Part shown: one piece after another, positions 1 to 12,496 of the stretch
Layout of the letters: each line of letters begins with the position of its first letter
Position numbering within the stretch: position 1 is the first letter of the stretch
Assembly (NCBI GenBank): GCA_030142905.1
Contig: JASJOG010000665.1
Location: forward strand, 1-64,000
DNA from: Heliopora coerulea
Lineage: Eukaryota; Cnidaria; Anthozoa; Scleralcyonacea; Helioporidae
DNA: 64,000 nt
Direction: 5' to 3'
Position numbers and translations under genes: made by a program
The notes under the pieces: generated by a model
The model's database searches: none
Told to the model about the DNA's origin: nothing
The model's input: the letters and a program-made list of their open reading frames with translations, nothing else

Positions 1-618
1 AACCCCTATTTCCCCCGGGACAATTCAAAAGTCGCCGCCAGCTTTTAAAATACTCTATTGTTCTTGGCAAGTTTATTAGGAAGATAAATACCTGGAAAGA
101 ACAAAGAAAACCGACTTAATCGTGTTTTAATAAAGAAGAAAAGTCTGGCTTAGAACGATTAAGAGTTTCTCAAGGCAAGGATGTCTGTCTTGAACGACAC
201 TTAATTAAAAGCTTGTCTTCAAACAATTTTTTCCCCTGGGATAGCAAGAATCGGCCAGGCTCAGCAAGAAGGAGCGATGATAACACTTCAGGCTTCAGCG
301 TATTTCTAGTATTTGAAACGGACAATGCCCTATTTATGACCAAGATTGGACCTGCTTGATCCTTTTCGGTCATTTTTATTGTTAATCTTTTCTTTTTTTT
401 TTTTTTCGTTTTTTCCATGCTACAAAAGCCTGAATGTACCATTGTAAAAATGGTTTACTGTAACTGATCAATAAAATTGTTTTCATTTTGTGGATGGTAA
501 CACGAATTCGCAATCATGCCGAGAAAGTTACACTATGATCCCAGATTGTTTATATTTATTTAGTCAATTTTTCATAAAGTTTAATGACTTTTTCACTCAT
601 CTGCTTATTCTTAATTAG

Positions 619-2496
619 GTAATGAAGGAAATGTGAAAGAGTGTGCTGTTGAAAGAGATAACATTGAGCAACCAACAAAGAAAAACTCGGACAATCTGGT
701 GACTTAATATTTCTCGTTTTTAATTATTTTATTAATAAATTATTATTATTATTTATTATTAATTGGTTTAATTTTTTTTTTTGTTTTTCATTATTTATTT
801 ACTCGGTTTAATTATCAATATGTTTATTTAGTTAGTTTAGTTTAGCTTTAATCCGCATTCCTAAGAATTATTGGTATTTTGTTATTCATTAAAGACGAAA
901 TATAAAACGAACTATGATACAAGTTGAATAACATTAGAAAGTTCGCATAGTATTTCAAATTTTTATTGACAACATGGCTTTATTCACAGTTAAAGGATTC
1001 AGAATGTAAACCTTCTTTTCCTGATGCAGTGGATCAGGCTGGTAAGTGTAAATTCTATCATCATTATGTTCAATGTTTGCTATTTTATCGGCAATATGTT
1101 ATTATTCTAGTGTACAAGACAGTCACCCAAAGGTGACATCACCTCGAGAGCCATAGTGGCATGGACCCCAAATGTTCATCAGTATCAAAAAAGCATAACT
1201 TCTTGTAGTTGTCGGGACATTTAAATGGTCTATCTTCAGCAAAAAATGTGAGATATTCTTGAATTAATGAAGGGAGAAAAGGGAAATTTCTTCGTTTGAT
1301 CACCATTAAATACATTGGATTCGGAGTCCAGTCTAAAGCAAAGTCTTTGATGGAAAATTTTTGAGTCTTCAAGTTAGGTGTAGGAGCGATACGGCAGCCC
1401 AGAGTACTTTACTAAATTTTTGATTCATCAAGATTAAACGATAATGAGAAATTACAAAAATAAAAATTGTCGGGTGTAAACTAATGTTAGAATTATTGTC
1501 AGAAATTAAATTATATTCGTGTCCTCTTTAAAAACAAGACACGCTCGGATGGTTCACATACCAATACGCCTGGTACCCAGATTTCGCTATCACCGCTGCA
1601 TATGTGTGCACAGGTAATTAGGAACTACGAAGGTCTTGAATAATCGCTTGGTATTAGGACTAAAGCACCATTAACCAGTTATCCCCAAATTTTTCTGTGC
1701 AAATGATAGGTTCTGAATCTCCGAATAGGTAGACAAGGGTGGTAACCTTACACCATAAAAACAATGACATACAATTAAATTAAATGGCATGAGCTTTCGT
1801 TTTTCTCTAATTTATAGAATTGCATGAAAGAGTCGAGGTCGAGCATGAATCAAGTGATCCTGAAGACAAAAAGTGCAAGTAAGCTATTCGTGGTCAGCTG
1901 AAATGGGAATATTCGTTGCTTTATTTCATTTAGCAACCTTTTCAGTTATTTGATTTCTAATTTGATTAGTTTTAGGGTATTGATTCCTTTTTTCAATGGC
2001 AGCAATTTTTATTGCTGAGGTAGTAATTTTGTTTCTGCTAATGCGCAAATGCACCAATCTGAACATCACGTTATTCTACAGTCTAGACTTGTAGAACTAC
2101 ACTGTGGTCGTCCCAACCAATTTAACGGCGGAAGCATAAACTAGTAAGAGCTAGGTTGGAAAATGATATAGAAATCTTACAGGCCAAGGGTTTCTGTTCG
2201 AAACATTAGTGTTACTTCTTTCCATTTGTTTTTTTTTTTTTTTAAGTGTTTTTAGTTGTTATTTTTGGGGGATTTCTAAATTTTTTTATTGATCTTTTTC
2301 TTCATATTTAATTTTTTACCTTTTTTTTATTTTTCTTTGGTTGTTTCTTTTCATCAGCTCTCTATACAGTTCAAGTTATTATCTTCTCATAAGATATCTA
2401 TATATTTCTTTTTCCTGATTGCTTTGTCCCCTTCTTTGCTGTTTGATTTTTGGTAGGATCGGCTTAATGAAGCGAATTCTGACAACAGAGAATAAG
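619..2496 (+). CDS. Unknown host gene, four linked small exons
   Basis: Four short exons can be read at 619-698, 990-1041, 1818-1878 and 2457-2496. Each is preceded by a pyrimidine-rich AG acceptor; the donors are GTGACT (weak), GTAAGT, GTAAGC and GTAAAG. Their phases fit: the first opens with two bases finishing a codon and ends in phase 0, the second ends with one base, the third supplies two bases and ends with two, and the fourth completes that codon and ends in phase 0. The joined 77-codon stretch has no stop. It is acidic and lysine-rich (for example NEGNVKECAVERDN, then ELHERVEVEHESSDPEDKKC, then KIGLMKRILTTENK), typical of a flexible region. No domain is recognised. The beginning lies left of the window, and a downstream end was not found with confidence; an acceptor at 4705-4706 with an AATAAA near 5187 is a weak candidate. 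The exon chain is observed; that it is a gene is inference. Confidence 0.5.
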
Positions 2497-3942
2497 GTAA
2501 AGAAAAAGGGACAATGAATATAAAAATGCAAAAAATTAACAAAGTACTAATAAATTAACAAATTAAAAAATTAATTTTTTAATTTAAACAAATTTGTTTA
2601 CTAAACTACTCACTTTTGCTTTGCTTATTTCACTTATTTTAATTTTGTTTAATTTCCATTTTAGTTCGTTATGCTTGGCACTGTTTTCTTTTGCTTTACA
2701 TTAATTTTATTTGTTTTACTTCGTATTTGTATTTCTGTTGTTATCTGTATTACGTTATGTCTTGTTTTTTATTTACTGTTTATTTTCTTCGTATTTTTTC
2801 ATATCTTTTGATGATTTTTTTTTTTGAAGGAATATTTTTCTAGAGTGGAATAGTTTCTTTTGACATTTTTAGGTTTATTATTTTATCTTTTTTTCATTGT
2901 CGTTTTTGCATATGTTTCTGTTCAAGCTTTTTCTTTTGTTGCATTTTTGTTGTTTTTTTAATCATCCGTCGATCCATTCATTGTTTTATTCGTCTATCCG
3001 TCTATTTTTATTTGTCCATCTTTATTTGTCTGTCTTTGTCTGACTGCCCGTTTGCCTTTCTGTCTGTTTGTCTGTCTTTCTTTTGGTCGGTCTGCCTGTT
3101 TATTTATTCATTTATTTCTTGGTTGATTCATTTTCCTCACTCACTTTTTTTTTTTTTCTTTTTTTTTATATCTGTTGTTTATTACTATTTTTTCTATTTC
3201 CTTATATTTTGTCCGAGTTGTATTGTGTTGGGTAGGGTTTGGTTATACTGTCCAAAAGTATCTCATGCCATGCTGTATGGTGATGTACCGTGTTTTGTCC
3301 CAAAAACGTTGATCGTGTAAGCAACCTTTTTATTTTGCAAGCAAAATACTTCCTGAAGCAAGTTTCCTTCCATAAGGTATATTTTCCGCTGACGAAAAAA
3401 TAGAGTGACAAATGCCTACAATGCTCAGATGTCGCATGCATGTAGCTTTTAATGATAGTCAATCACTCACCTCCATTGTAAACAGCATTTTGTCAACTTG
3501 CCATTCATAATTATTAACTAATCATCATTATTTATTAATTACTCATTATTATTTTGCATTAAGTTCATTGGTTGTTGATGTGCGGCCAAGATCCTTCTGG
3601 GAGTCAAATTACTACCGCCTGCGTGCAATATAATTGCTCTTTTCTTTTTTCTTTTTTCTTTTTTCTTATGACTCATGAAGTTTAATATAATTTATGTAAA
3701 ATTGTAGGCATGATTAAATCAGAAATTTTTCCGAAATTTCTCACAACTGATTAAAAACATTTTTAGAACAATTCGTTAAATATGGAAAACGGAGGACCTG
3801 ATTATGTGTGAACATCATGGTCTCATGGAAGCAAAGAAAGGAACTCAACGCAAACATTTAGCTCACTTGAATGGCAACTTAGACTAAGCAATTTAACGAT
3901 CGAAATATGTTAACTTTTCAATAAAGGTGGAAAATTGCACAC
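1879..3942. other. Intronic or intergenic AT-rich, T-tract-rich DNA
   Basis: Apart from the small exon at 2457-2496, nothing is recognised here. The plus strand between about 2200 and 3200 is strongly T-rich with many homopolymer runs, and the open frames in it are low-complexity Phe/Leu/Ser translations. Confidence 0.5.
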
Positions 3943-4170
3943 CGAACCTAGGAGAGCTTGAATCATAACCCTCGCCCTGCGATTGATGATGGGAATTTCC
4001 TTATACGCGTGAAACTGTTGGATTTCGGAGGTGCTTTTATGTAGAAAATTCTCATAAAGATTCCTGCGAACCTAGGACAGCTTGAATCATACCCTCGCTC
4101 TGTTTCTTTATACGCGTGAAACTGTTGGATTTCCGAGGTGCTTTTATGTAAACTCATAACGATTCTAAAT
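3943..4170. repeat. Tandem duplication, about 124-bp unit
   Basis: Two diverged copies lie head to tail, starting at 3943 and 4067. Both begin CGAACCTAGGA and share the stretch from TTATACGCGTGAAACTG to the GGTGCTTTTATGTA end. The second copy has a short internal deletion. Function unknown. Confidence 0.75.
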
Positions 4171-5442
4171 GTATAAGGTGATAAACATCCTTCAAGGCCT
4201 TGTGGGCTTTTGCGTTAAGAGAATGTTCCCATCTCCATCCTAACGCAAGGGTCTATAGAATGAAGGTGGGTTCTGGGAGTAATTAAGAGACTTCTATAAG
4301 CTTTCGGGTCTCTGCAATAAAGGAACAATGTCCTTTCTTTAGCCCTGAAGGGATCCAGCTATGGCTCTAAGTGGATTAGTGAAAATTTACAAATTGTAGC
4401 TCAATTCCATAGGACTTTTCGTTCCTTAGAAAACCAATCCCTCTGAAATTATCAAAGGACTTATTGGATGAAAGTTGTGTGCAGTTGTCCACCTACAAGT
4501 TGGAGATGAACATTTTTCGATCATTTGTCGACATTAACCGTTATGTAACCAATGTCATTGCAATTGACATAGTAAAAATTGTAATCGTAATAGTAATGTG
4601 AAAAATTAATATACAACCAAGAAAAATTTTAAAAAAAATCAACATAAACTTAAAATTATCTTCAAAAACAGGGCTGTAGAAATAGCATTTGAAATATTCT
4701 TTTCAGTGGCTGTATTGGAGCCATTGAAATTTGCTGTCGTTGATAATCTCTTGATTTCATCGGCCTTAACTCTGATTTACAGTATGACTGCATAGGCATT
4801 TTAGACTCACATACTGTCACCCAAAGAACTTCTTTCGGGTATTTAGTGTGCTTGAAATTGGTATTCTGGGCATTTTAGGTGCTGTTAAACTACTTAATAT
4901 TTCCATTAAACTGCTACACAATGTTCTTACATATCAGTTTGCAATTACTTTCCGTTCAAATTAACTTAGTGATCGAAACTTTTGTCAATATCTATCTTGT
5001 TGCTTTAACGAAAAAATATCCTGTCTACAGGCAATACGGAAGCCCTCTCGTAAAGTCTGTTTTCTATCGATGGAAGTTAGAAAAACGTTGGTGGTTTAAA
5101 GGCACCTGTAATCTTTGCCCAAATTGATATTTAAATTGTTTCTTCTATTGTATTAGTAGGTTAAAAGAATGGTTGCCATTTAGATGAATAAAACATTCAA
5201 AAAAAATCCAAGCGTAGACGTGTTCTCTCTGTCACGGCATCACTTATGAATGAAACCCTCCACACTTCCTCTTTTCAATAACATGAAGAACATGAACTAC
5301 AAAAACTGATTTGCACGACTGGCCGATGCCTTTTGAAATTTTACTTAATAATCATTGAATGTCACAAAGCTTTACAGAAACATGAATGACATCATTTCCA
5401 CCGAAAACTGACTTGTCAGTATATTTGTATGTAAGTACATTT

Positions 5443-5663
5443 TCTAGAAATACTTGTACGCAGCAATCCCTCGCCGGCTCTTCCAATTTCTCTCTCGAGA
5501 ATCCGAGTGACGTGTATCCGAATAATCCTTACTATAACTGGAAGAGGGAATGGAGTAAAAGAAAACATTAGTCCACCAATATTAACAACCCAAACTGGAC
5601 ATTATTTTATATTTAAACTGCTCGTCGTCATATCTACGTTTAAAATTTCGATTCTGTTTTATT
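5443..5663 (+). repeat. Dispersed repeat family A, copy 1
   Basis: This stretch matches the end of the window (63763-64000) in the same orientation, including CTTACTATAACTGGAAGAGG and AACAACCCAAACTGGA, for more than 220 bases. Its first part is also related, inverted, to the end of the large insertion at 44860-44995. The shared terminal motif (CTAGAAATAC followed by a CCCTCGCC-rich block) suggests the end of a DNA transposon. The superfamily is not identified. Confidence 0.6.
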
Positions 5664-8600
5664 AAAACAAAACGTTTGGTGAGAAAAACCTTTAACGGTT
5701 TAACAAATGATGAGGTCCATTCTTACAATTCTACTGCTAAACAATGGATATTCGCATCAAGACCTTGTACTAAACGCGATCTTGAGGTATTTCGTGTTGT
5801 TTTCCAACCAGACTTCTCACAAATTTTCCTTTAATTTCCTGTATTTTGAAGGCATCATAGAGGCTGGAATGTAGGTCAATTTGCAGGTCATCCCAGTCCC
5901 CTACGCTATAAAACACTCAACCTATTGTGAAAAACTTCAACCAAATTTCGGATCTTTCGACAGTTTTCTCTTTTGTCCTTAGTAAGTGGAGGACAATGTC
6001 GGTAGGAAAGCATATTTGTAAGAACTAACTGTCAATGAAAAATAAAAGTTCAACACAACATTTTCCCACAACTTTTTCCAACTTTTTACGGTCGAGACCC
6101 CGGTCTGATATTTCCCCGCAATGACCGCGCTTTCGGTTAATAAGAAGTTGGTACACGTTTTGAACATTGAAAGTTTGCTTCACATTGAAACCTCCCCGAG
6201 AAAACTTCGTGGCTACGCGTCTCATAGACATACCTTCTACCGGAGGTTCGGATGCAGGTATCATGTGTAAAGGATAGGTTTCCATTAGGGGAAGGGGGTG
6301 TTCGCACGATCTTTTTTCGATAACTTGAAGGTTGTGACCATGATACTGCCCTTTTTTGAAAAGTAGAGTACATGATCAAAACCTTCAAGCGAACGAAAAA
6401 AGTAGATTGCGTGATAAAAATAACGAGCGCAAATTCACTTTAAAGAGCGTATGTCCCTCTCTCCCTTCTCCTTTTCACAACACCAAGAGAGATTTCTCCT
6501 AGCAGGATAACTCCACCCTAAAGAACCCTAAAACAAGTTGCAAAGACCACGATGTACAATGATTCTTATATTTCATTCTCTAAATAAGGCAATTGTGATG
6601 CAGATTTGGCCAATATCACTTAGCCCTAATGTTTTCACTACAAATGCCTATGCTAATTCGTTTCCCATAAATAAATATGTGCACAAGTTAATAGATCATT
6701 TTGATAAAATGACGCTGGAAGGGCTTCATTTGATCATCGTGAAGGATTAATGTTTGACCAAGCAGGTGTGCTCGGTGAACTGTGACTACTCTGAGTACGT
6801 CCTTCGTCATTTCCTGTGACCTCCTGATCACTGAAAAACGGATTGACCACTTTCATATCTACAGTCTAAGAAGAAAAGAAGTTAAGGGAAGAGGGTAAAT
6901 GCTGTGTTAAATGAATAACAGTGTTTAACAAAAGAACACAAAATAATCAAATGAAGTTGTTCCTCCGCAGCAGTTCAACTCAGGTCAAATAAGCTGCAGT
7001 CAGCGAACTTTTGAAATCTTTTAGTTTAGGGCTGCACCAGATAGTGATTTTTACTATCCGGCTGGATACCGGATTTGCAGGATAGTGAAAGAAAATCCGG
7101 CCGGATACCATAATATTCGATTTTCAGCTTTGCCTAAGATTATTGCTCACATGCGTAACTATTAGAGCTACATTGTGGAGACTGTTATTGGTTATTACAC
7201 AGAAATGTATGCTGAATTGCCTATAGACTATATTGGAGACGTCACTTACTCCAAACAGCATTTGTACTAAATCTGTTATCACAGTGGCTCAATTTAATCT
7301 CTGACAAGGTCTACAGTTAATCTTAAAATAAATACAAATTACAAACAAAAGACGCAAACAAAGTACTGTGATGATTAGATTAATTATGATAATTAACGAT
7401 AGTTAGATTGTGATCGCATGACACATATGGGACTACCTTTTCAATTATAAGAGACGGTTCTGGCCTATCGAAGTAAGTGCAGTGATAAGAAATTGTGATA
7501 ACTACATTGTGTCGGCTGCAGTGCACGAGGCATTCCCAACAGTACTGGGGAAAATACGGTTTTTTATTTCACATTCTCATTTCAGGTTCCAAACAAATGG
7601 GTTGTGAAAGAGTTAAAGCTGTACATTTTTCATAATTGGCACAGGAGCATGTCAACACCACCCTCCATATATCAACCTTAAGTGATTGTTGATACCTTTT
7701 GTTTATGGTGGTTTAATACATGAAGTAGAAACTAACCACTAACCAGCTACTTTTGTGCCCTTTTGTGTCATTAATCCGCAGTGCATTTTTTTTGAAATCT
7801 GAATCAAATAAATATGCGGCAGTCTGGCCTGACACTACAAAATATCCGGTCGCAAACTGGATTGAGAAGTTTTTCACTATCCGTATGGTTCATCATACGG
7901 ATATGGCTCATACCTAAAATGATCAATATGGAAAAGATAAAGGTAAAACGAGTTGAGTTACCGTTATACTACAACATCATCAGAAAGCTCAACTTATTTA
8001 ATTTTTAGTTTATTTAAAGGTTATATAAAGTTCACAGACAGTAGTTTATTTCGCCCCAATTGAGCTGAATACATAGAAACACCAAATAAAACGAAAACAA
8101 ATAAAATAAAAAAAAAAATACAAAAAAACAAAAAAAAATTAAAAAATACAAAAAACAAAAACAGAATAACACGTCCACTGTGTTACTTTTTAATGTTTAT
8201 GGGTCAAAATGTACGCTGAGCAACTTACATTGTTATAAAGGTATTCTGGTTACTGCGCAAATAAAATAAAAACTTGTTACAGATTTAAGACTTTCGTTGG
8301 CAAAACAATTTTTGGCATTATTCGACAAACTCGCCTTTAAGGACTAGATCCTTAACTGCCAAGGCAGGCAATATTCGGTGGATAGCATCTGCAAATAATA
8401 ATTCTGTTGAAGAATCTGCACTGAATTTAACTAATGTAAATTAAATCATTATTTTACGACTATCACAAATATGAATTAAATCGTCAACTAAATCAGCCGA
8501 TAGTTTTTCGCAACTGGTGCCAGTTATGTCTTTAAATATACAATTCTGACACGGGAAAATTTCCTTTACCACAAGTTAAATTCATTTTAATATTTTACTT

Positions 8601-8860
8601 TATAATGCCATAACATTTTCCTCGAAAAGGGAAGACGTCTCGGAGCGAAGATCAATTAAATCCTTTCTGTCTTAATTTGGCTTTAATTTTTTTACTCTGA
8701 CCAACCTCCAAACGATCTTACTCGTCAAAGGGAGACGGTTTGGGAAGAATTACTGGTCGCGAAATACAACAGTAACGCGGTGATCAATACTCTCAGGAAT
8801 TAATGGCAACTCGACTGCAAAGGCGACCGATATGCTGAAGCTAATTTCCTCGGGGAAACA
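5664..8860. other. No gene recognised
   Basis: No convincing exon or transposon protein was seen in this stretch. A short repeat rich in TATCCGGCCGGATACC-like palindromes lies at about 7028-7118, and a related motif lies near 7840-7900. Poly-A-rich sequence occupies about 8085-8165. Small minus-strand open frames at 5979-6388 have no recognised homology. Confidence 0.4.
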
Positions 8861-8869
8861 CCATCCTCA

Positions 8870-9640
8870 CGAAAACTCACATAACGTTTTACATGTGAAA
8901 AGCATAATGAATTGGAAGATTTTCACCTGTGAAACTTTCATTTTGAATGTGAAATAGGATCTTCCATATGAAATACCTAAACCACACGAGAAAGGAACTG
9001 GTTCAAAATCTCACATTTGAAAACCTGGTAAACGGAACATGTGTTTCACATATGAAATGAGACATTCACATATGAAAATTAATTTCACCTTGGAAATTCT
9101 TATTTCTCATATGGAATTGAAATAATTTGTAAGTGAAATATCAATTTCTGATTTGAAATTCCAAGTGAAATTTTTGGAAGTGTTAAAAGCACAATTTAAA
9201 TAGGCTATCGCCTTGAGTAATTCTTACACTTTCTTCGAGCCCACGCAACCTCCCGCGCGCATCTACAACTCAATGGAGCACGCCAAATCATAAACCATAT
9301 TTTTATTATCGCACGCTTCACTACGAAGAAGGGCCTTTGCTCGAAACGTCAGTACACTTTTTCTTAAGTTTCCCCTTACAAAATACAATTTGGCATATAA
9401 AATAACATTTTACCTGTGAAGTGTTTCAAATCGAAATGTGAAATGAAAAATTCATACGTAAAATTAATTATCATATGCGAAACGTCCATTTCATATGTGA
9501 AAAACGTGTTTCGCTCACCAAGATTTCACATGCGAAATTTTGAACCAGTTCAATTGACATGTGAATTAGGTATTTTATGTCAAAACTTTCCCATTTCATA
9601 CGTGAAATGAAAATTTTATAAGTGAAATTTTTTTAAAGGT
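8870..9640. repeat. Inverted clusters of TTCACATNTGAAA palindromes (MITE-like)
   Basis: Two arms, about 8870-9185 and 9390-9640, are crowded with near-palindromes of the form TTTCACATATGAAA, more than a dozen in total with variable centres and spacing. The arms are imperfect inverted copies: GAACTGGTTCAAAATCTCAC in the left arm is matched in reverse at 9526-9556. The unrelated centre (9190-9390) holds a Penelope-type end motif. This looks like a non-autonomous DNA transposon with repeated subterminal binding sites. The family is unknown and the function is inferred. Confidence 0.5.
9312..9352 (+). repeat. Penelope-like element 3'-end motif
   Basis: A short stem-loop (GAAGAAGGGCC, then CTTTGCTC) is followed by GAAACGTCAGT. 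The GAAACGTC ending recurs at the ends of the Penelope-like element at 41211-41255. No coding remnant accompanies it, so it is probably a solitary end. Confidence 0.35.
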
Positions 9641-9748
9641 CAGCAGTTCCCTCACCCTTTTGGCCTTACTTTACGCCAGACCATTCATATCAGTATTGAC
9701 GGTTGTTTCAGTCGCGGCTTATTATCACCTATTGAAAGTGCAAAAATG

Positions 9749-9798
9749 GCAGTGCAATCCTACTTCGGTGCAATTCTACTTCGGTGCAATCCTACTCC
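9749..9798 (+). repeat. 16-bp tandem repeat, about three copies
   Basis: The unit GTGCAATCCTACTTCG is repeated about three times in the leader of the CR1-like element. Non-LTR 5' ends often carry short tandem repeats, so it may mark the promoter or 5' UTR. Confidence 0.7.
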
Positions 9799-9902
9799 TC
9801 CGGTTTTCTTGTTGCCGTGCCTTTCTGGAGATAAACCTCCTAATACACTTAGCAATACTTGTGCTCTCATTTTTGTTTTTTTATTTGATGGATATATATC
9901 GG

Positions 9903-10184
9903 ATGGGATTAATTTATTTGGATTCAAACATGTCAACGACAGCTGCTAACCTTATCTGCTTGAAGCCACGTCACATCTTCAAGATAAAACTTAAATATAA
10001 CAAACCAAGAGTAGCATACTATTGTAATAAGTCTACTGCTACATTTCAACTTTTACGAGATTCAACTGTTAGGAAAGCATTCTTTTCGGGAGACGTTGAA
10101 CTGAATCAAGGACCGGATTATCTTCAGAGCTCGACTGTCCCAACTGGCGTTACTGGAGAATTTGATCCGATTTCTAACGATTAA
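9903..10184 (+). pseudogene. N-terminal leader with degenerate 2A motif
   Basis: An open frame ending at 10184 carries GDVELNQGPD at 10089-10118. The 2A 'ribosome skipping' consensus is D-x-E-x-N-P-G-P, known at the N-terminus of ORFs in several animal non-LTR retrotransposons. Here the residues match except that the Pro before Gly is Gln (codon CAA at 10107-10109). The canonical skip occurs between the following Gly and Pro and needs the intact NPGP, so this copy is probably inactive. The frame stops soon afterwards, and the endonuclease continues in another frame, implying a frameshift near 10160. Confidence 0.65.
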
Positions 10185-10344
10185 GCTGCCAATAAAGGGC
10201 CTCAAGACTTCGAAAATGTTGCGTGTCGGCAACGAAACGTCAGTGAACTTTAATCAGACTTTATTCGTTTGTTACTGTCTAATTCCTGAGTGTGATGATA
10301 TTACATCTCCGAATTTTGAGCTGGGCTCTCATCTTCATTTTACG

Positions 10345-11054
10345 TCAAAAGGCCTCAACATTATGCAATTGAATGTTAGATTGATTAGAAATAAATTCGA
10401 ACAGATGAAATTGCTCCTGTATAAGAGATGTATCGATATCTTGGCAATAACTGAAACCTGGTTAGACGAAACCTGGCTTGATTCTGAACTTTATATTCCT
10501 GGTTATAATATTTTTCGGAGGTATCGAATATCAACTGAAATCCAACATAACAACTATGGTGGAATTATCATGCATGTGAGAAATCCATTGGTCTCAAATC
10601 GCCGAACCGACTTTGAAACACCTGATATTGAACTGATTAGCCTCGAAGTGCGGCAACGTTGTTCTTCTTTGTTTCTCTTTGTCTGTATTAATCGACCTCC
10701 AAATTCTCCTGTCTCATACGCGGACAAATTTGAAACAAATATTGAGCGTGTCGTTCCTTTTTATAAGGATATAGATATATTGTTGGAGACTTTAATATTG
10801 ATCTTCTAAATTCTAGCGCCACTCTGTCAAGCCGTCTGACTAAAATCATGAAGAACTATGGCTTTTATCAGATTGTACGAGATCCAACACGCATAACAGA
10901 TACTTGTAAATCTTTGATTGACCATCACGACACCAGCCACCCAGAGTATGTTTACAGTGTTTCATCTCCATTTTTCTCGATGAGGGATCATAACCCTATT
11001 ATACTTGTCCGTGAGCATAACGGAAATTTAAACTCTAACGAGAACCTGCATTGA
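10345..11054 (+). pseudogene. CR1-like apurinic endonuclease domain (frameshifted)
   Basis: The translation shows the start of an exonuclease-endonuclease-phosphatase fold: LNIMQLNVRLIRNKFEQMK followed by ILAITETWLD, with the catalytic Glu in ETWLD. A one-base shift near 10780 moves the continuation, including GDFNIDLLN with its catalytic Asp and Asn, to another frame. That frame runs through RDHNPI, the terminal Asp-His motif, to a stop at 11054. In intact elements the enzyme nicks target DNA to prime reverse transcription. The duplicated DETWLDSE segment looks like a small local duplication. Confidence 0.85.
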
Positions 11055-11244
11055 TAATAATAAATCGGATCCGAAACTCCTCTGGAATACGTTAAAAGAA
11101 CTATTCCCAACGATAGCTAAATCGATAAGTACAGTCTCTCACATTGAGACTGACGGTGACAGCTTCTCAAAACCTGACGAAATATCCTGTCTGCTTAATG
11201 AGTTTTTTACCTCAATTACCGATCTTATTATTGATGGCAATGTT

Positions 11245-12367
11245 ATGGCTAAGGTAGTTTTAACAAAACTTCGGGAGTTTGTAAACAGTCGTAAACCGAA
11301 TGAATCGGTAGTTTTTCATATTCCCATTCTAACAATTGATGACGTTTTTAAACTGATAAATTCTTTATCCTCGAATGTTGCTGTTGACCTTGATGGAATA
11401 AGCACTAGATTATTGAAATTAACAGCACCAGCTATAGTCCAGAGTATCACTAAATTGCTAAATTCCAGTATCAAAAGTGGAATCTGCCCGGCTCAATTAA
11501 AGTAGGCCCGAGTCACTGCTATACATAAGCAAGGAAGTAAATTAGAATTGGACAATTACAGGCCGATTTCAGTCCTATTGGTTATCTCGAAAGTTCTTGA
11601 AAGACATGTATGCTCTCATTTGATAGCATATATCTCAAATTATAACTTGATATATGGAAATCAGGCAGGATTTTGTTCTTTTCATACTTGTGAGTCGATT
11701 TTGGTAGATGACCAATGAATGGTTAAGTTGTGTGGATAATAGCCTGTTTACTGGTGCCATCGTCATAGATTTTCCCAAAGCCTTCGATACCGTGCCTCCT
11801 GATCTATTGGTGAAAATGTTACATGTCTATGGTATGGATTTCAATACTATTAAGTGGTTTCAAAGTTATCTGGATGATAGATATCAAAAAGTATGTGTAA
11901 ACAGTCATCTTTCCGACCCTCTCCTAATAAGATCTGGGGTCCCACAGGGGAGCATCCTCGGTCCAGTCCTTTTTTTATTTTGTGTTAATGACCTTACACT
12001 TATCTTGGAAAATAATGTAGATCTCAATGCTGATGAAACAACCATCTATGCTTCAGGCTCTTCAGTCTTTGAAATAGAAGAGAAATTTCAATCCCATATT
12101 AATCGAGCTGTGGAATGGTCAAATAATAATAGTATGAACATTCACTCTGACAAAACTAAATGTACGATAATTTCATCACGTCAAAAGCTTAAAACCTCTA
12201 GTAAACAAAGTTTGGACCTGGCCCTCTCCTTTGGTTGTAAGATAAAACAAGTGGATTCTGAAAAATGTCTTGCAGTATATATGGACCGTCATATGACCTG
12301 GTCTACTCATATTGAGAAGCTGTGTAAAAAACTGAGTAAAAGGATAGCTGTTAGAACGTGTGCGTAA
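11245..12367 (+). pseudogene. CR1-like reverse transcriptase (broken, catalytic box mutated)
   Basis: The RT begins around 11245. It is interrupted by an in-frame TAG after QLK near 11503, continues with DNYRPISVL, shifts frame near 11700 and then reads GAIVIDFPKAFDTVPPDLL and SGVPQGSILGPVLF. The Y-A-D-D active-site box is altered to NADE (12027-12038), so both the Tyr and the second catalytic Asp are lost. The protein would have copied its own RNA at the nicked target. The stop, the frameshift and this substitution show long inactivity. Confidence 0.9.
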
Positions 12368-12496
12368 ATTTCTACCAATCCAATATCGACTATTGATATA
12401 CAATGAGAGTATAAGACCTTTGTTCGAGTACTGTAGCTGTGTATAGATTAACTGTAGCTCTGGTTACTTCGATGATTTATCCAAACTGCAGAAACG

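Noticed and set aside
1139..1372. 77-codon minus-strand frame (FPFLPSLIQEYLTFF region)
   Set aside because: The composition is protein-like, but there is an in-frame stop close upstream, no convincing splice signals, and it overlaps an intron of the plus-strand exon chain. Left unassigned.
3012..3320. 102-codon open frame
   Set aside because: It is a T-rich low-complexity translation (Phe/Leu/Ser/Cys runs) without domain or splice context.
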